From contig CAIXQV010000615.1 in NCBI GenBank assembly GCA_903921605.1, forward strand, positions 1 through 22,268: 22,268 nt of DNA, written 5' to 3'. A program made the position numbers and the translations under genes. This document shows, one piece after another, positions 14,902 through 22,268 of this stretch (positions are counted from its first letter, which is position 1; each line of letters opens with the position of its first letter). Under the pieces are notes generated by a model. That model had not been told where the DNA came from. It did not search any database and was given only the letters and a program-made list of their open reading frames with translations. Source of the stretch: an uncultured Planctomycetaceae bacterium (lineage in GTDB: Bacteria > Planctomycetota > Planctomycetia > Planctomycetales > Planctomycetaceae).

Positions 14902-16446
14902 TCATCCCGCATGGCGCCGCCGTCTTTGGCTTCGAGAGGCGAACGCATAGTAGGCGACCCCCGAGGCAATCAGCCCCAAAACAGCAAAGGTTTGCGAGGG
15001 CCGCTCCACCAGCAAGCTAATGAACGCGCCAAGGTAGGCGAGAAGTAACAACGCCGGAGTGACAGGATAGCCCCAGGTCCGATACGGGCGAGCAATGTCC
15101 GGGCGAGTTCGACGGAGAATATAAACCGCAGCGACGGCCATCCCGTAGAAAATCACTCCCGCACAGATGACCGAATCGGTGAGACTGTCGAAGGCGGCTT
15201 TTAGTCGGCGAGAATGTTCTTCTCCTGAAGTGGGGGCTGTGACCGGTGCCGCAATTGCCGCAGCCACGGATGAAGTACCAGCGATGGGGCCGCTTGAACT
15301 GACGGTCGGTGCCGTCGTCGGGGAATTGGGATCCCACACGGAAAACAACAGTACAAGAAATATGGCCCAGGCGGCCTGCAGCACAATAGTATTACACGGT
15401 GTATGATAGCGATGGTGAATGCGATGCAACCACGCGGGAACCAAGCCGTCGCGAGCAATCGCAAGGTAGATTCGCGGACCGGTGATCATGTTGGAGTTGG
15501 TCGCTCCGAACGTCGAAATCATGACTCCCACAGCGGCGACCTGAGCACCGATCGGGCCGAACATCACCTGAAAAACATCGGCAGCCACTGTTCGGCTGTT
15601 CGCGAGATGATGAATTGGCAGCACCAGATGATAGCTCAGATTCGCGCCAAGATAGACGACGATCACAATTCCAAGACCAATCGCCATGGCTCGCGGAACA
15701 TTGCGGCGAGGATCCTTGATGTCTTCAGCGACCGGTCCAAGATTGATCCAGCCATCATACGGCCAGAGCACGGCGACCATGGCGATTCCCAGCGCTTTCA
15801 GAAATGCCATCGCAGCGCCGGGTTGATCGGGCATCTGAAACATGGGCTGCAGATTTGCGGTGTCGACACTCCTAAACAGGAATGGAAGCACAATCAACGC
15901 GACAAGGAACGCGACCTTGGAAACAGTGGCTGTTCCCTGCACCAACGCTCCCGCGCGAGTGCTGAAGAGATTGACAATCGCCAGCCCGGCGATAATCAGC
16001 ACCGCCATTGAAGTCTGGCCCACGGGCGACAGTGGTACGACCTGATTGAAATACAAAACCGTTGCACAGGCCAGTGCGCCAACTGATCCGGTCCGCACGA
16101 CCCAGAACTCCGTCCAGCCCCACAAGAATGCCGGCAGTCTGCCATAAGCTTCACGAATGTAAAGGTATGGGCCGCCAGCATGAGGAAACATGGCTCCCAG
16201 TTCTGCCAGAGCCAGTGAACCGCAGAGCGTAATAATTCCGACAAACAGCCACGTGCCGATAATCGCCAGGAACCCATAAGGCTCCAGCGCGCTGTCGATG
16301 GAACTGACCTTCAGGAAGATTCCGGAACCGATAATGGATCCGACAACGATCATTATCGCATCGAACAGCCCCAGCACCTGCGGCAGTCGCTGCGGTTCTG
16401 AGTGGCCAGTATTCTCGGGCGACAATCCGGCGGTCTCTTGAGGCAC
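14902..16446 (-). CDS. APC-family amino acid permease
   Basis: The 514-residue integral membrane protein has about twelve helices. Its first helix carries the substrate-site sequence IIGSGIFLK, and ELGAMFPHAGGPYLYIREAYG is the conserved loop after helix 2. WPYDGWINLGPVAEDIKDP is the helix 6 region typical of the LAT-like / amino-acid antiporter branch. It should move amino acids across the inner membrane; the substrate is not readable. Residues ~368-415, between two late helices, form an unusual Pro/Thr/Ser/Ala-rich loop. The start is GTG 16446; no other start lies before the first helix. A perfect dyad lies about 115 bases upstream. proC is the next gene upstream on the same strand, but 195 bases away. 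Confidence 0.88.
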   Translation of the reverse strand: MPQETAGLSPENTGHSEPQRLPQVLGLFDAIMIVVGSIIGSGIFLKVSSIDSALEPYGFLAIIGTWLFVGIITLCGSLALAELGAMFPHAGGPYLYIREAYGRLPAFLWGWTEFWVVRTGSVGALACATVLYFNQVVPLSPVGQTSMAVLIIAGLAIVNLFSTRAGALVQGTATVSKVAFLVALIVLPFLFRSVDTANLQPMFQMPDQPGAAMAFLKALGIAMVAVLWPYDGWINLGPVAEDIKDPRRNVPRAMAIGLGIVIVVYLGANLSYHLVLPIHHLANSRTVAADVFQVMFGPIGAQVAAVGVMISTFGATNSNMITGPRIYLAIARDGLVPAWLHRIHHRYHTPCNTIVLQAAWAIFLVLLFSVWDPNSPTTAPTVSSSGPIAGTSSVAAAIAAPVTAPTSGEEHSRRLKAAFDSLTDSVICAGVIFYGMAVAAVYILRRTRPDIARPYRTWGYPVTPALLLLAYLGAFISLLVERPSQTFAVLGLIASGVAYYAFASRSQRRRRHAG

Positions 16447-16561
16447 AGGCGTTCCCGCTCAAAAAGAATCTGCGAAAGACCGCTTTGTAATCGGTGGGAA
16501 CGCGCTGACGCAAACGCTGACAATGACGGATCACGAATGTCGACCGAATATTGTCCCGTTC

Positions 16562-16578
16562 AATGCACCTGGTGCATT
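16562..16578. promoter_or_regulatory. Perfect inverted repeat, candidate operator
   Basis: AATGCACC and GGTGCATT flank a single T, giving a 17-base dyad with perfect arms. It lies between the proC stop and the permease start. A one-base centre suits a protein-binding site better than an RNA hairpin. No regulator gene is nearby. Confidence 0.4.
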
Positions 16579-16641
16579 CTGTTCATGCTCTGTCCACGTC
16601 AGTGCAGATGTGGCTTCTGAAGCTTGCTGCAATTGTTGAGT

Positions 16642-17460
16642 CTACTGCCCCAGTTGTTTTGAACGCAGTGTCGAGGCTTCCACAGCTGACATAACGGCTG
16701 CTCGCAGTCCGCCACTTTCCAGAGCATGTAGGCCGGCGATAGTCGTGCCGCCAGGGCTGGTGACCGAATCTTTCAGCACCGCAGGATGAAGGCCCGTTGC
16801 CAGTTGCATTTCTCCAGCGCCTGCCACCGTAGCCGAAGCCAGTCGAGTTGCTGTGGCGCGAGGCAGGCCCATTTTGACACCGCCATCGCTCAGGGCTTCA
16901 ATGATCTGAAACACGTAAGCGGGGCCGCTTCCGGACAACCCAGTCACGGCGTCGAGCAATGACTCTGGCACAATCTCCACGATGCCTGTTGTTTGCAGCA
17001 ATTCAGAAACCAGTTTGACATCGTCCGCCGTGGCCGTAGCTCCGGCAGAAACGCCACTCGCTCCCTTGCCGATCAATGCGGGAGTGTTCGGCATGACTCG
17101 CACGATACGACTTCCTTGCGGCAAACCTGCCGCGAGCTTCTGAATCGTGATACCAGCTGCCACCGAAACAATCACCGGAGCTGTTTCCAGAGCCGCCGAA
17201 ACTGTGGCCAGAGCTTCCGTCATGATCTGCGGCTTTACGGCGAGGATGACCACAGTTGCCCCTTTGAGCACACTGGTCAGATCTGCAGAGACCGTCACGC
17301 CAACGCCGGTTTTTTCTGCAAACGCCGTTCGAGCAGATTCATAGGGATCGTAGCCGGCAATCTGATCGGGCTTCAGCAGATTTCGAACGAATCCGGCCGA
17401 GAGGGCCGTCGCCATTTGACCAGTGCCAATAAATGCAACGCGCTGTGTAGACCAATTCAT
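16642..17460 (-). CDS. proC: Pyrroline-5-carboxylate reductase
   Basis: The 272-residue protein has the N-terminal NAD(P)-binding motif VAFIGTGQMA, the AVKPQ segment, VRVMPNTPALIGKGASG, and the family signature near the C-terminus, GLSGSGPAYVFQIIEALSDG followed by SPGGTTIAGLHALE. This is the last step of proline synthesis: reduction of 1-pyrroline-5-carboxylate to proline in the cytoplasm. Length and motif order match the E. coli enzyme. I chose ATG 17460; a TTG at 17475 would add five residues. It is in the same orientation as the downstream permease, but no proA or proB is in the window. Confidence 0.95.
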   Translation of the reverse strand: MNWSTQRVAFIGTGQMATALSAGFVRNLLKPDQIAGYDPYESARTAFAEKTGVGVTVSADLTSVLKGATVVILAVKPQIMTEALATVSAALETAPVIVSVAAGITIQKLAAGLPQGSRIVRVMPNTPALIGKGASGVSAGATATADDVKLVSELLQTTGIVEIVPESLLDAVTGLSGSGPAYVFQIIEALSDGGVKMGLPRATATRLASATVAGAGEMQLATGLHPAVLKDSVTSPGGTTIAGLHALESGGLRAAVMSAVEASTLRSKQLGQ

Positions 17461-17579
17461 TGTCGGGGGACTCAATTTAAGAATTCAGATTTATGGTGGT
17501 GTCTTCAGTAGGTCACTCCGAGCAACCAACGAAGAAGATTATGTTTGGGAACGGGCGCCGCTGGAGAGATCCGATCGTT

Positions 17580-17640
17580 CACAGCCAAGCCGGAGGCAAT
17601 GGCTTCCTTCAGGCACGTTCGCCCGCGGCTTGCCGTTAAA
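17580..17640. repeat. Degenerate second copy of the 1167-1223 hairpin family
   Basis: The right part GCCCGCGGCTTGCCG, continuing into TTAAA (17621-17640), closely matches the right arm at 1206-1225. The left arm (17580-17597, containing CCAAGCCG) is only partly complementary to it. It lies in the 228-base gap between the epimerase and proC. Confidence 0.5.
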
Positions 17641-17688
17641 CGATTGAGCCGGAACCCATGCGGTCGTCAACCTGGCTCGCAGTATATC

Positions 17689-18693
17689 TCAGACCTGATG
17701 GTAACTCTTGTACCACGCTACAAATTTCTTCACGCCTTCTTCAATTGGCGTGCTTGGCCGAAAACCGACGTCTCGCTGCAACGCGTCGATGTTGGCATAC
17801 GTCGCCGGCACGTCGCCGGGCTGCATGGGAAGCATGTTCTTTTCGGCCTTATGCCCGAGAGCAGACTCCAGTGTCTCGATCAGATACATCAGCTCGACCG
17901 GCTGATTGTTGCCGATATTGTAAACTCGATAAGGAGCTGCTGTGCTGCATTCATCCGCATCGCTCGCCACGGCCTGTGCCGTCGGGATCGTGTCGCTGGT
18001 GCGAATGACGCCTTCGACGATGTCATCGACAAACGTAAAGTCGCGTTTCATACGTCCATGGTTGAAGACATCAATGGGCTTACCGGCCAGAATCGCCTTC
18101 GTAAACATCCACATCGCCATATCCGGTCGTCCCCACGGACCGTAGACCGTAAAGAATCTCAGCCCCGTTGTGGGCAATGCAAAAAGATGGCTGTACGTAT
18201 GCGCCATCAGCTCGTTGGCTTTCTTGGTAGCCGCATACAAACTGACTGGATGGTCAACTCGATCTTCCACAGAAAACGGAATCTTGCGATTCGCGCCGTA
18301 CACAGAACTGGACGAGGCATACGTCAGGTGAGCAACCTGCTGATGACGACATGCTTCCAGGATGTTCACGAAGCCGACCAGATTCGCATCGACGTAAGCC
18401 TGAGGATTCGTCAAGGAGTACCGCACACCGGCCTGAGCGGCCAGGTGGATGACTCGATCGAAGCGATGAGTTTCAAATAGTCGATTGATGCCATCGCGAT
18501 CTTCCAGGGCCAGCTTCTGAAAGCTGAATCCGGAACGACCTTCCAGAAGAGCGAGTCGATCATGTTTGAGCTGGGGTTGATAATAGTCGTTCAAATTGTC
18601 GAGGCCGACCACGGTGTCGCCTCGATCCAACAGGCGAGTTGCCGTGTGCATCCCGATGAAGCCCGCTGCTCCGGTAACCAGAATATTCGCCAT
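17689..18693 (-). CDS. NAD-dependent epimerase, UDP-glucuronate 4-epimerase type
   Basis: The 334-residue protein is an extended short-chain dehydrogenase. The NAD-binding GAAGFIG motif is at residues 8-14, the HLAAQAGVRYSL segment follows, and the catalytic Ser/Tyr/Lys set appears as YASSSSVYG and YAATK. GLRFFTVYGPWGRPDMAMW and the MKRDFTFVDDIV segment are typical of UDP-glucuronate 4-epimerases, which make UDP-galacturonate for surface polysaccharide. UDP-sugar specificity is inferred from these motifs. ATG 18693 (MANILVTGA) is chosen; a start at 18771 would add 26 Ser-rich residues in front of the nucleotide-binding fold. No glycosyltransferases are next to it. Confidence 0.9.
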   Translation of the reverse strand: MANILVTGAAGFIGMHTATRLLDRGDTVVGLDNLNDYYQPQLKHDRLALLEGRSGFSFQKLALEDRDGINRLFETHRFDRVIHLAAQAGVRYSLTNPQAYVDANLVGFVNILEACRHQQVAHLTYASSSSVYGANRKIPFSVEDRVDHPVSLYAATKKANELMAHTYSHLFALPTTGLRFFTVYGPWGRPDMAMWMFTKAILAGKPIDVFNHGRMKRDFTFVDDIVEGVIRTSDTIPTAQAVASDADECSTAAPYRVYNIGNNQPVELMYLIETLESALGHKAEKNMLPMQPGDVPATYANIDALQRDVGFRPSTPIEEGVKKFVAWYKSYHQV

Positions 18694-19162
18694 ACTCGCT
18701 GAATCCGTTGAAATCTGACTGCTGGCCGGGCTTTCATTTGAACAGACAAAACTGCCCGTTCGACGCCTCAAAATCGTCAGAGCCGTTAACCGGCCTGGTC
18801 GGCGTCATTTGGAGTGTACCTGACGTTGAGTCATACGTCCGAAACGAGGACGCAGTTTCCACCAATCACCGCGGAACTCGCTCGACATGAGTCGTACAAC
18901 CGCACATCTGGATATTGAGCCTGATCAGCCCCAACACGTCGGTTGGACATTCTTGTCCGACAAGCAAGCGACGGGCAGGAATGCCCATTCTACGCCGAGA
19001 TTGGAGACACGACGACGGCGGCTTTTCGGCGAAAATCTTGCACCCGCGAGTTCCGGGGAACCTAAATCAACACCGCGCCGGCGGGGGGAACGAAAAGTTT
19101 TTTGTCCGATGACAGTCACCGGTGGCTAGCGACATGCCGCTCACTCGGCCAGAAATCTCTCA
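18694..19162. other. Intergenic region with dispersed repeat
   Basis: These 469 bases separate the epimerase from the receiver protein; both are minus strand. They contain the repeat at 18938-18996. Short open frames on both strands (for example 18887-19129) run through the repeat and look non-coding. No promoter can be assigned with confidence. Confidence 0.5.
18938..18996. repeat. Planctomycete-type intergenic repeat with two small hairpins
   Basis: GGACA/TGTCC and GGGCA/TGCCC form two five-base stems. The chance translation GWTFLSDKQATGRNAH is one I remember from many unrelated short predicted proteins of planctomycetes, which indicates a dispersed element rather than a gene. The copy number in this genome cannot be seen from here. 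Confidence 0.5.
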
Positions 19163-20845
19163 CTAGCTTGGCGGCGGTGTTGTAACGGCTTTTTCGACTT
19201 CATCGAGCATTTGAGCACGTCGGAACGGTTTGTAGAGCACCGCTTTCAGGCCCTCCTGACGAGCCTTCACGATCGAATGCGATGCGTCATAACCGAAGGC
19301 CGTCATCATGATGATTGGAACTAGTCCGTTGATCTCACGCAGCCTCCGGAAACACTCATAGCCGTTGGCGTCAGACAGGCGAATGTCTGTCAGCACCACG
19401 TCGTAATGATGATTCCTCAACATTGCACACGCGGCCGTCGCATTCTGAACAGCTTCGACTTCGCAGCCCATTTGCCCCAGCAGGTCATGAGCTTCCTCAC
19501 GAGCCGTCGCATCCTGATCCACCACGAGAACTCGTTTGCCCTGCAGTGCTTTTCGAGGCGGACGAATTGGAGCCGAAGATCCCATCATCCCGCCACCATC
19601 GCTCGCCGGTGCGACTGTACCGACGCTGGAACTGATCTTGCGAATACGATCCGCGATCAGATGAAGCCGTTCACAGACATCCGGATCGTGACCAATATAA
19701 CGATCCAGAATCCAGGTCGCAGCGTGCAGTATCTCGTCTGAGGGTCCTGCAACTTCGCGACGCAGGCGATCAGAATTCTCGGTGGCTGCTGTAACTTTTT
19801 CCGCCGCCAAAAGCTGCAGTTGATTCAGCGAACTCGCCACGACACGACCAAACAGCGTGAGAAAGTCCAGGTCCTTTTGATTGAACGACAGTGTTCCCGG
19901 ACTCTCGACATTAAACGTGCCAAGAACCGAATCACGAATTGTCAACGGCACCGTCAGAGAACTGCGAGCATCCGCCGCGCCACAAAGATAAAGTCGATCA
20001 TTCTTGGTGTCGGCACAAAGGTAGCTGCGATTGCTGAACGCTACAAATCCCGTGACGCCATTGCCAGTTTCCGCCGCGAAAAGTCGCCGCGACGCGGCTT
20101 CAGGATCCATTCCGAATTCCAGCAGCGGCATCAGTTCCTGCGACTCAGTATTCAGCAAGCGAATCTCAAACGTGTCGTAGCCAAGTACTTCCTGAGTCAA
20201 CTGCAGGATCTGTTCTTTCAGCAGCGAAACTCGTTCTTCGTGAGTCATCGCGGTGACTTCGTCCGGAGCGAGATTTCCCATCTCCAGGCCAGCTCGATAA
20301 ATGGCGTCCTGCTTTTGTTTCTCCAGCATCTGCTTGCTGACGTCACGGACTGTCAGGATCATCGCGTTGTGCTGATTGCCACCCAGAGAAATCGTCGTGC
20401 GTGCCAGACGCAGACCAAGACTGCTGCGATCTTCTCGCCGCACATTAAGTGACGCGGCCTCGCCTGGATTCGATGGCACCATGACTCGTCGAAGATCAGT
20501 TCCGTCGGCCGGTTTGATGACATCCTGCAGCATCTGACCAACCAATAATGCATCGGTCTTCAGAAGATTACGAAACGTCGAGTTATGCCAAAGGATATTC
20601 TGCGCCTCATTCAGCAGCACCACGCCATCCGGCAATGCGCTGAAGAGGCCCATGCCGCAGACCTGCATGTCGGACATCAAGCCTGGTTCGGAGCTATCAA
20701 CAACCATGTAGTCGGCCGAAGAATCCGGCAGCGGGACATCGTTGGCGGAGACGACATCAACCAGCTCACCAGTCAGCTCTTTGATCCCGAGGACAGCGGA
20801 GCCAGTTCGGCCCATCACCAACATTCGTTTTCGCGTCGCAGCCAC
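19163..20845 (-). CDS. PAS-GAF-receiver signalling protein without kinase domain
   Basis: The 560-residue cytoplasmic protein has a PAS-like domain at about residues 65-175 (ALPDGVVLLNEAQNILWHN), a GAF domain at about 195-350 (FNVESPGTLSFNQKDLDFLTL at its end), a helical segment at about 355-410, and a C-terminal receiver domain at about 436-555. The receiver is intact: acidic pair Asp443/Asp445, phospho-acceptor Asp487, Thr515 and Lys539. The helical segment lies where a histidine-kinase dimerisation domain would be but has no H-E phospho-acceptor motif, and there is no ATPase domain. It probably receives phosphate from a separate kinase. GTG 20845 has GGAG eight bases upstream. No partner kinase is in the window. 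Confidence 0.85.
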   Translation of the reverse strand: MAATRKRMLVMGRTGSAVLGIKELTGELVDVVSANDVPLPDSSADYMVVDSSEPGLMSDMQVCGMGLFSALPDGVVLLNEAQNILWHNSTFRNLLKTDALLVGQMLQDVIKPADGTDLRRVMVPSNPGEAASLNVRREDRSSLGLRLARTTISLGGNQHNAMILTVRDVSKQMLEKQKQDAIYRAGLEMGNLAPDEVTAMTHEERVSLLKEQILQLTQEVLGYDTFEIRLLNTESQELMPLLEFGMDPEAASRRLFAAETGNGVTGFVAFSNRSYLCADTKNDRLYLCGAADARSSLTVPLTIRDSVLGTFNVESPGTLSFNQKDLDFLTLFGRVVASSLNQLQLLAAEKVTAATENSDRLRREVAGPSDEILHAATWILDRYIGHDPDVCERLHLIADRIRKISSSVGTVAPASDGGGMMGSSAPIRPPRKALQGKRVLVVDQDATAREEAHDLLGQMGCEVEAVQNATAACAMLRNHHYDVVLTDIRLSDANGYECFRRLREINGLVPIIMMTAFGYDASHSIVKARQEGLKAVLYKPFRRAQMLDEVEKAVTTPPPS

Positions 20846-20853
20846 GTCTAAAT

Positions 20854-20857
20854 CTCC
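20854..20857 (-). promoter_or_regulatory. Ribosome binding site supporting a GTG start
   Basis: On the minus strand GGAG lies eight bases before GTG 20845 and supports this start of the PAS-GAF-receiver gene over the internal ATG codons. Confidence 0.5.
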
Positions 20858-20867
20858 GCACGGTTTG

Positions 20868-20933
20868 AATTGAGGCCGGGTGTTCGCGGGATACCTTCAT
20901 AGAGGATCTCCTCAATCGTGGCCGCGCACTGAA
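20868..20933. repeat. Dispersed repeat, copy B
   Basis: This copy pairs with copy A at 13113-13179 in the same orientation, with a 16-base spacer instead of 17. Here the ends can form a longer stem, ATTGAGG (20869-20875) with CCTCAAT (20910-20916). It contains no open frame of note. Confidence 0.65.
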
Positions 20934-21075
20934 TAATCCCTCAAGCCAGTACCCGCCGCCTGCATGATATTTCCAGGGGGCAGCTAACGGATTCTGCCTT
21001 GCCTGACGCAGAACCGCAAGAAGGATTCCCGATTCTCACTCGCAACCTGCAGATTAAGCCGCTGCGATGAATAGG

Positions 21076-21119
21076 AAAAAACGCCGGGCTCGTGCGGTCA
21101 CTGCGCGAACTCCGGCGTC
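21076..21119 (-). terminator. Intrinsic terminator of glnS
   Basis: Read on the minus strand, ACGCCGG and CCGGCGT form the outer stem, with further pairing inside (TCGCGC with GCACGA, one imperfect pair), followed by six Ts. It starts 28 bases after the glnS stop. Confidence 0.85.
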
Positions 21120-21146
21120 TCGTGGGGTCGACAATTCTCAGCAAAA

Positions 21147-22268
21147 TCAGCCCTTCGACTGCTCTTTTGCCCACTGATCCTTCAGCGTTACAGTGCGATT
21201 AAACACAACCTGCGAGGACGAAGAATCAAGATCGACGCAGAAGTAACCCATGCGTTCAAACTGGAAGCGATCACCGGGTTTCCCCGTGCCAAGTGCTGGC
21301 TCCAACATCGCGTTGCTGATCACTTTCAGTGAATCCGGATTCAGATTCGACTTCCAGTCCAGCTTCGGATCCGCGACTTCATCGGGGTCTTCTTTCAGGA
21401 ATAAATGATCGTACATCCGAACTTCCGCCTGCACGGCATGCTTCGCTGAAACCCAATGCAGTGTTGCCTTAACCTTGCGGCCATCCGGTGCATCGCCGCC
21501 TTTGGTGGCAGGATCATACGTGCAATGAATCTCTGTGATCTCTCCACTCGCGTCTTTGACCACACTGGTGCAGGTCACAAAATAGGCCCAGCGAAGTCGA
21601 ACTTCTTTGCCTGGCGACAAGCGGAAAAACTTCTTCGGAGGTTCCTCCATAAAGTCGTCGCGTTCAATGTACAGCTCACGACTGAATGGCACCTTACGGC
21701 TTCCAGCGGAGGGATCTTCCGGGTTGTTGATGGCTTCCATCTCCTCGGTCTGATCATCCGGATAATTCGTGATGACGACCTTCAGAGGATTCAGCACACC
21801 CATGCGACGCTCGGCGCGTTTGTTCAGGTCTTCACGAATATGGTTCTCGAGCACTCCCATGTCCATCGTGGCGTTGTGCTTGGTGACACCAACGTAGGCC
21901 ACGAATGCTCGAATGGCTTCCGGCGTGTACCCTCGACGACGCAATCCTCGCAGCGTCGGGATACGTGGATCATCCCAGCCATGCACGTGCTTGCCCTGGA
22001 CCAGTTCCAGCAACCGACGCTTGCTCATCATGGTGTACGTCAGGTTCAGTCGATTGAACTCAATCTGCTGCGGATGGTGAATCCCGAGTGCACTGCAGTA
22101 CCAGTCGTACAACGGACGATGGTTTTCGAACTCCAGCGTACAAATCGAATGCGTGATGCCTTCCAAAGAGTCCGACTGACCATGGGTGTAATCGTAGGTC
22201 GGATAGATGCACCACTTGTGGCCCGTTCGATGATGTTCCGCATGGCGAATGCGATACATGATCGGATC
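21147..22268 (-). CDS. glnS: Glutaminyl-tRNA synthetase (N-terminus beyond window)
   Basis: The C-terminal 373 residues are present; the start and the HIGH-type ATP motif lie past the right edge. The sequence follows the E. coli enzyme closely: [38 protein letters not shown], the class I KMSKS-type motif as [26 protein letters not shown], and the anticodon-binding beta-barrels ending [14 protein letters not shown]. It charges tRNA-Gln with glutamine in the cytoplasm. Having GlnRS implies direct glutaminylation rather than relying only on the GatCAB amidotransferase route. A clear terminator follows the gene. Confidence 0.97.
   Translation of the reverse strand, partial: DPIMYRIRHAEHHRTGHKWCIYPTYDYTHGQSDSLEGITHSICTLEFENHRPLYDWYCSALGIHHPQQIEFNRLNLTYTMMSKRRLLELVQGKHVHGWDDPRIPTLRGLRRRGYTPEAIRAFVAYVGVTKHNATMDMGVLENHIREDLNKRAERRMGVLNPLKVVITNYPDDQTEEMEAINNPEDPSAGSRKVPFSRELYIERDDFMEEPPKKFFRLSPGKEVRLRWAYFVTCTSVVKDASGEITEIHCTYDPATKGGDAPDGRKVKATLHWVSAKHAVQAEVRMYDHLFLKEDPDEVADPKLDWKSNLNPDSLKVISNAMLEPALGTGKPGDRFQFERMGYFCVDLDSSSSQVVFNRTVTLKDQWAKEQSKG

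Larger units (their letters stand above)
20846..21146. other. Intergenic region between glnS and the receiver gene
   Basis: About 300 bases with the ribosome site of the receiver gene, copy B of the dispersed repeat (20868-20933) and the glnS terminator (21076-21119). The part between (20934-21075) shows nothing I can name. Confidence 0.5.

Noticed and set aside
17545..18480. Plus-strand 311-codon frame
   Set aside because: It is antisense to the epimerase, whose motifs are unmistakable, and its own sequence shows no family.

Overview
The window looks like a chromosomal segment of a planctomycete, probably close to the Planctomycetaceae or Fuerstiella type. This is inferred from moderate GC, very large proteins of unknown function, sparse Shine-Dalgarno sites with several GTG and TTG starts, long intergenic stretches, and intergenic repeats whose chance translations are familiar from planctomycete genomes. 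Thirteen genes are well supported. Two are cut by the window edges: an aldehyde dehydrogenase on the left and glutaminyl-tRNA synthetase (glnS) on the right. No tRNA, rRNA, CRISPR array, prophage or intact insertion sequence was seen.

Layout. Bases 1-945 (minus) hold the start of an aldehyde-dehydrogenase-fold protein with an unusual active site. From 1395 to 14793 all genes are on the plus strand: a TruC-like pseudouridine synthase, a TerB-like protein, a class V aminotransferase translationally coupled to a 1311-residue multi-membrane protein of unknown function, a RedB-like thioredoxin-fold protein paired with a membrane methyl-accepting receptor, a secreted beta-propeller protein, and a membrane-anchored protein made of eleven consecutive 24-residue repeats. 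A bidirectional terminator at about 14.85 kb separates these from a minus-strand block: an APC permease, proC, a UDP-glucuronate-type epimerase, a PAS-GAF-receiver protein without a kinase, and glnS.

Between the genes lie decayed mobile elements. At 8.56-8.82 kb a transposase of the IS200-like (Y1) type survives as its first 16 codons plus an internal fragment. At 11.16-11.50 kb the C-terminus of a REP-associated tyrosine transposase survives in three frames. Perfect or near-perfect hairpins of REP type occur at 1167-1223, 7988-8034 and 11540-11563, a degenerate copy at 17580-17640, and a second repeat family at 13113-13179 and 20868-20933.

There is no single obvious pathway. Most genes are housekeeping (tRNA modification, tRNA charging, proline synthesis, sugar-nucleotide epimerisation, amino-acid transport) or envelope and signalling proteins. 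The observations most worth following are the exact 24-residue repeat protein, the cysteine-rich RedB-like protein next to a histidine-containing membrane receptor, the aminotransferase and giant membrane protein pair, and the transposase fossils with their hairpins.
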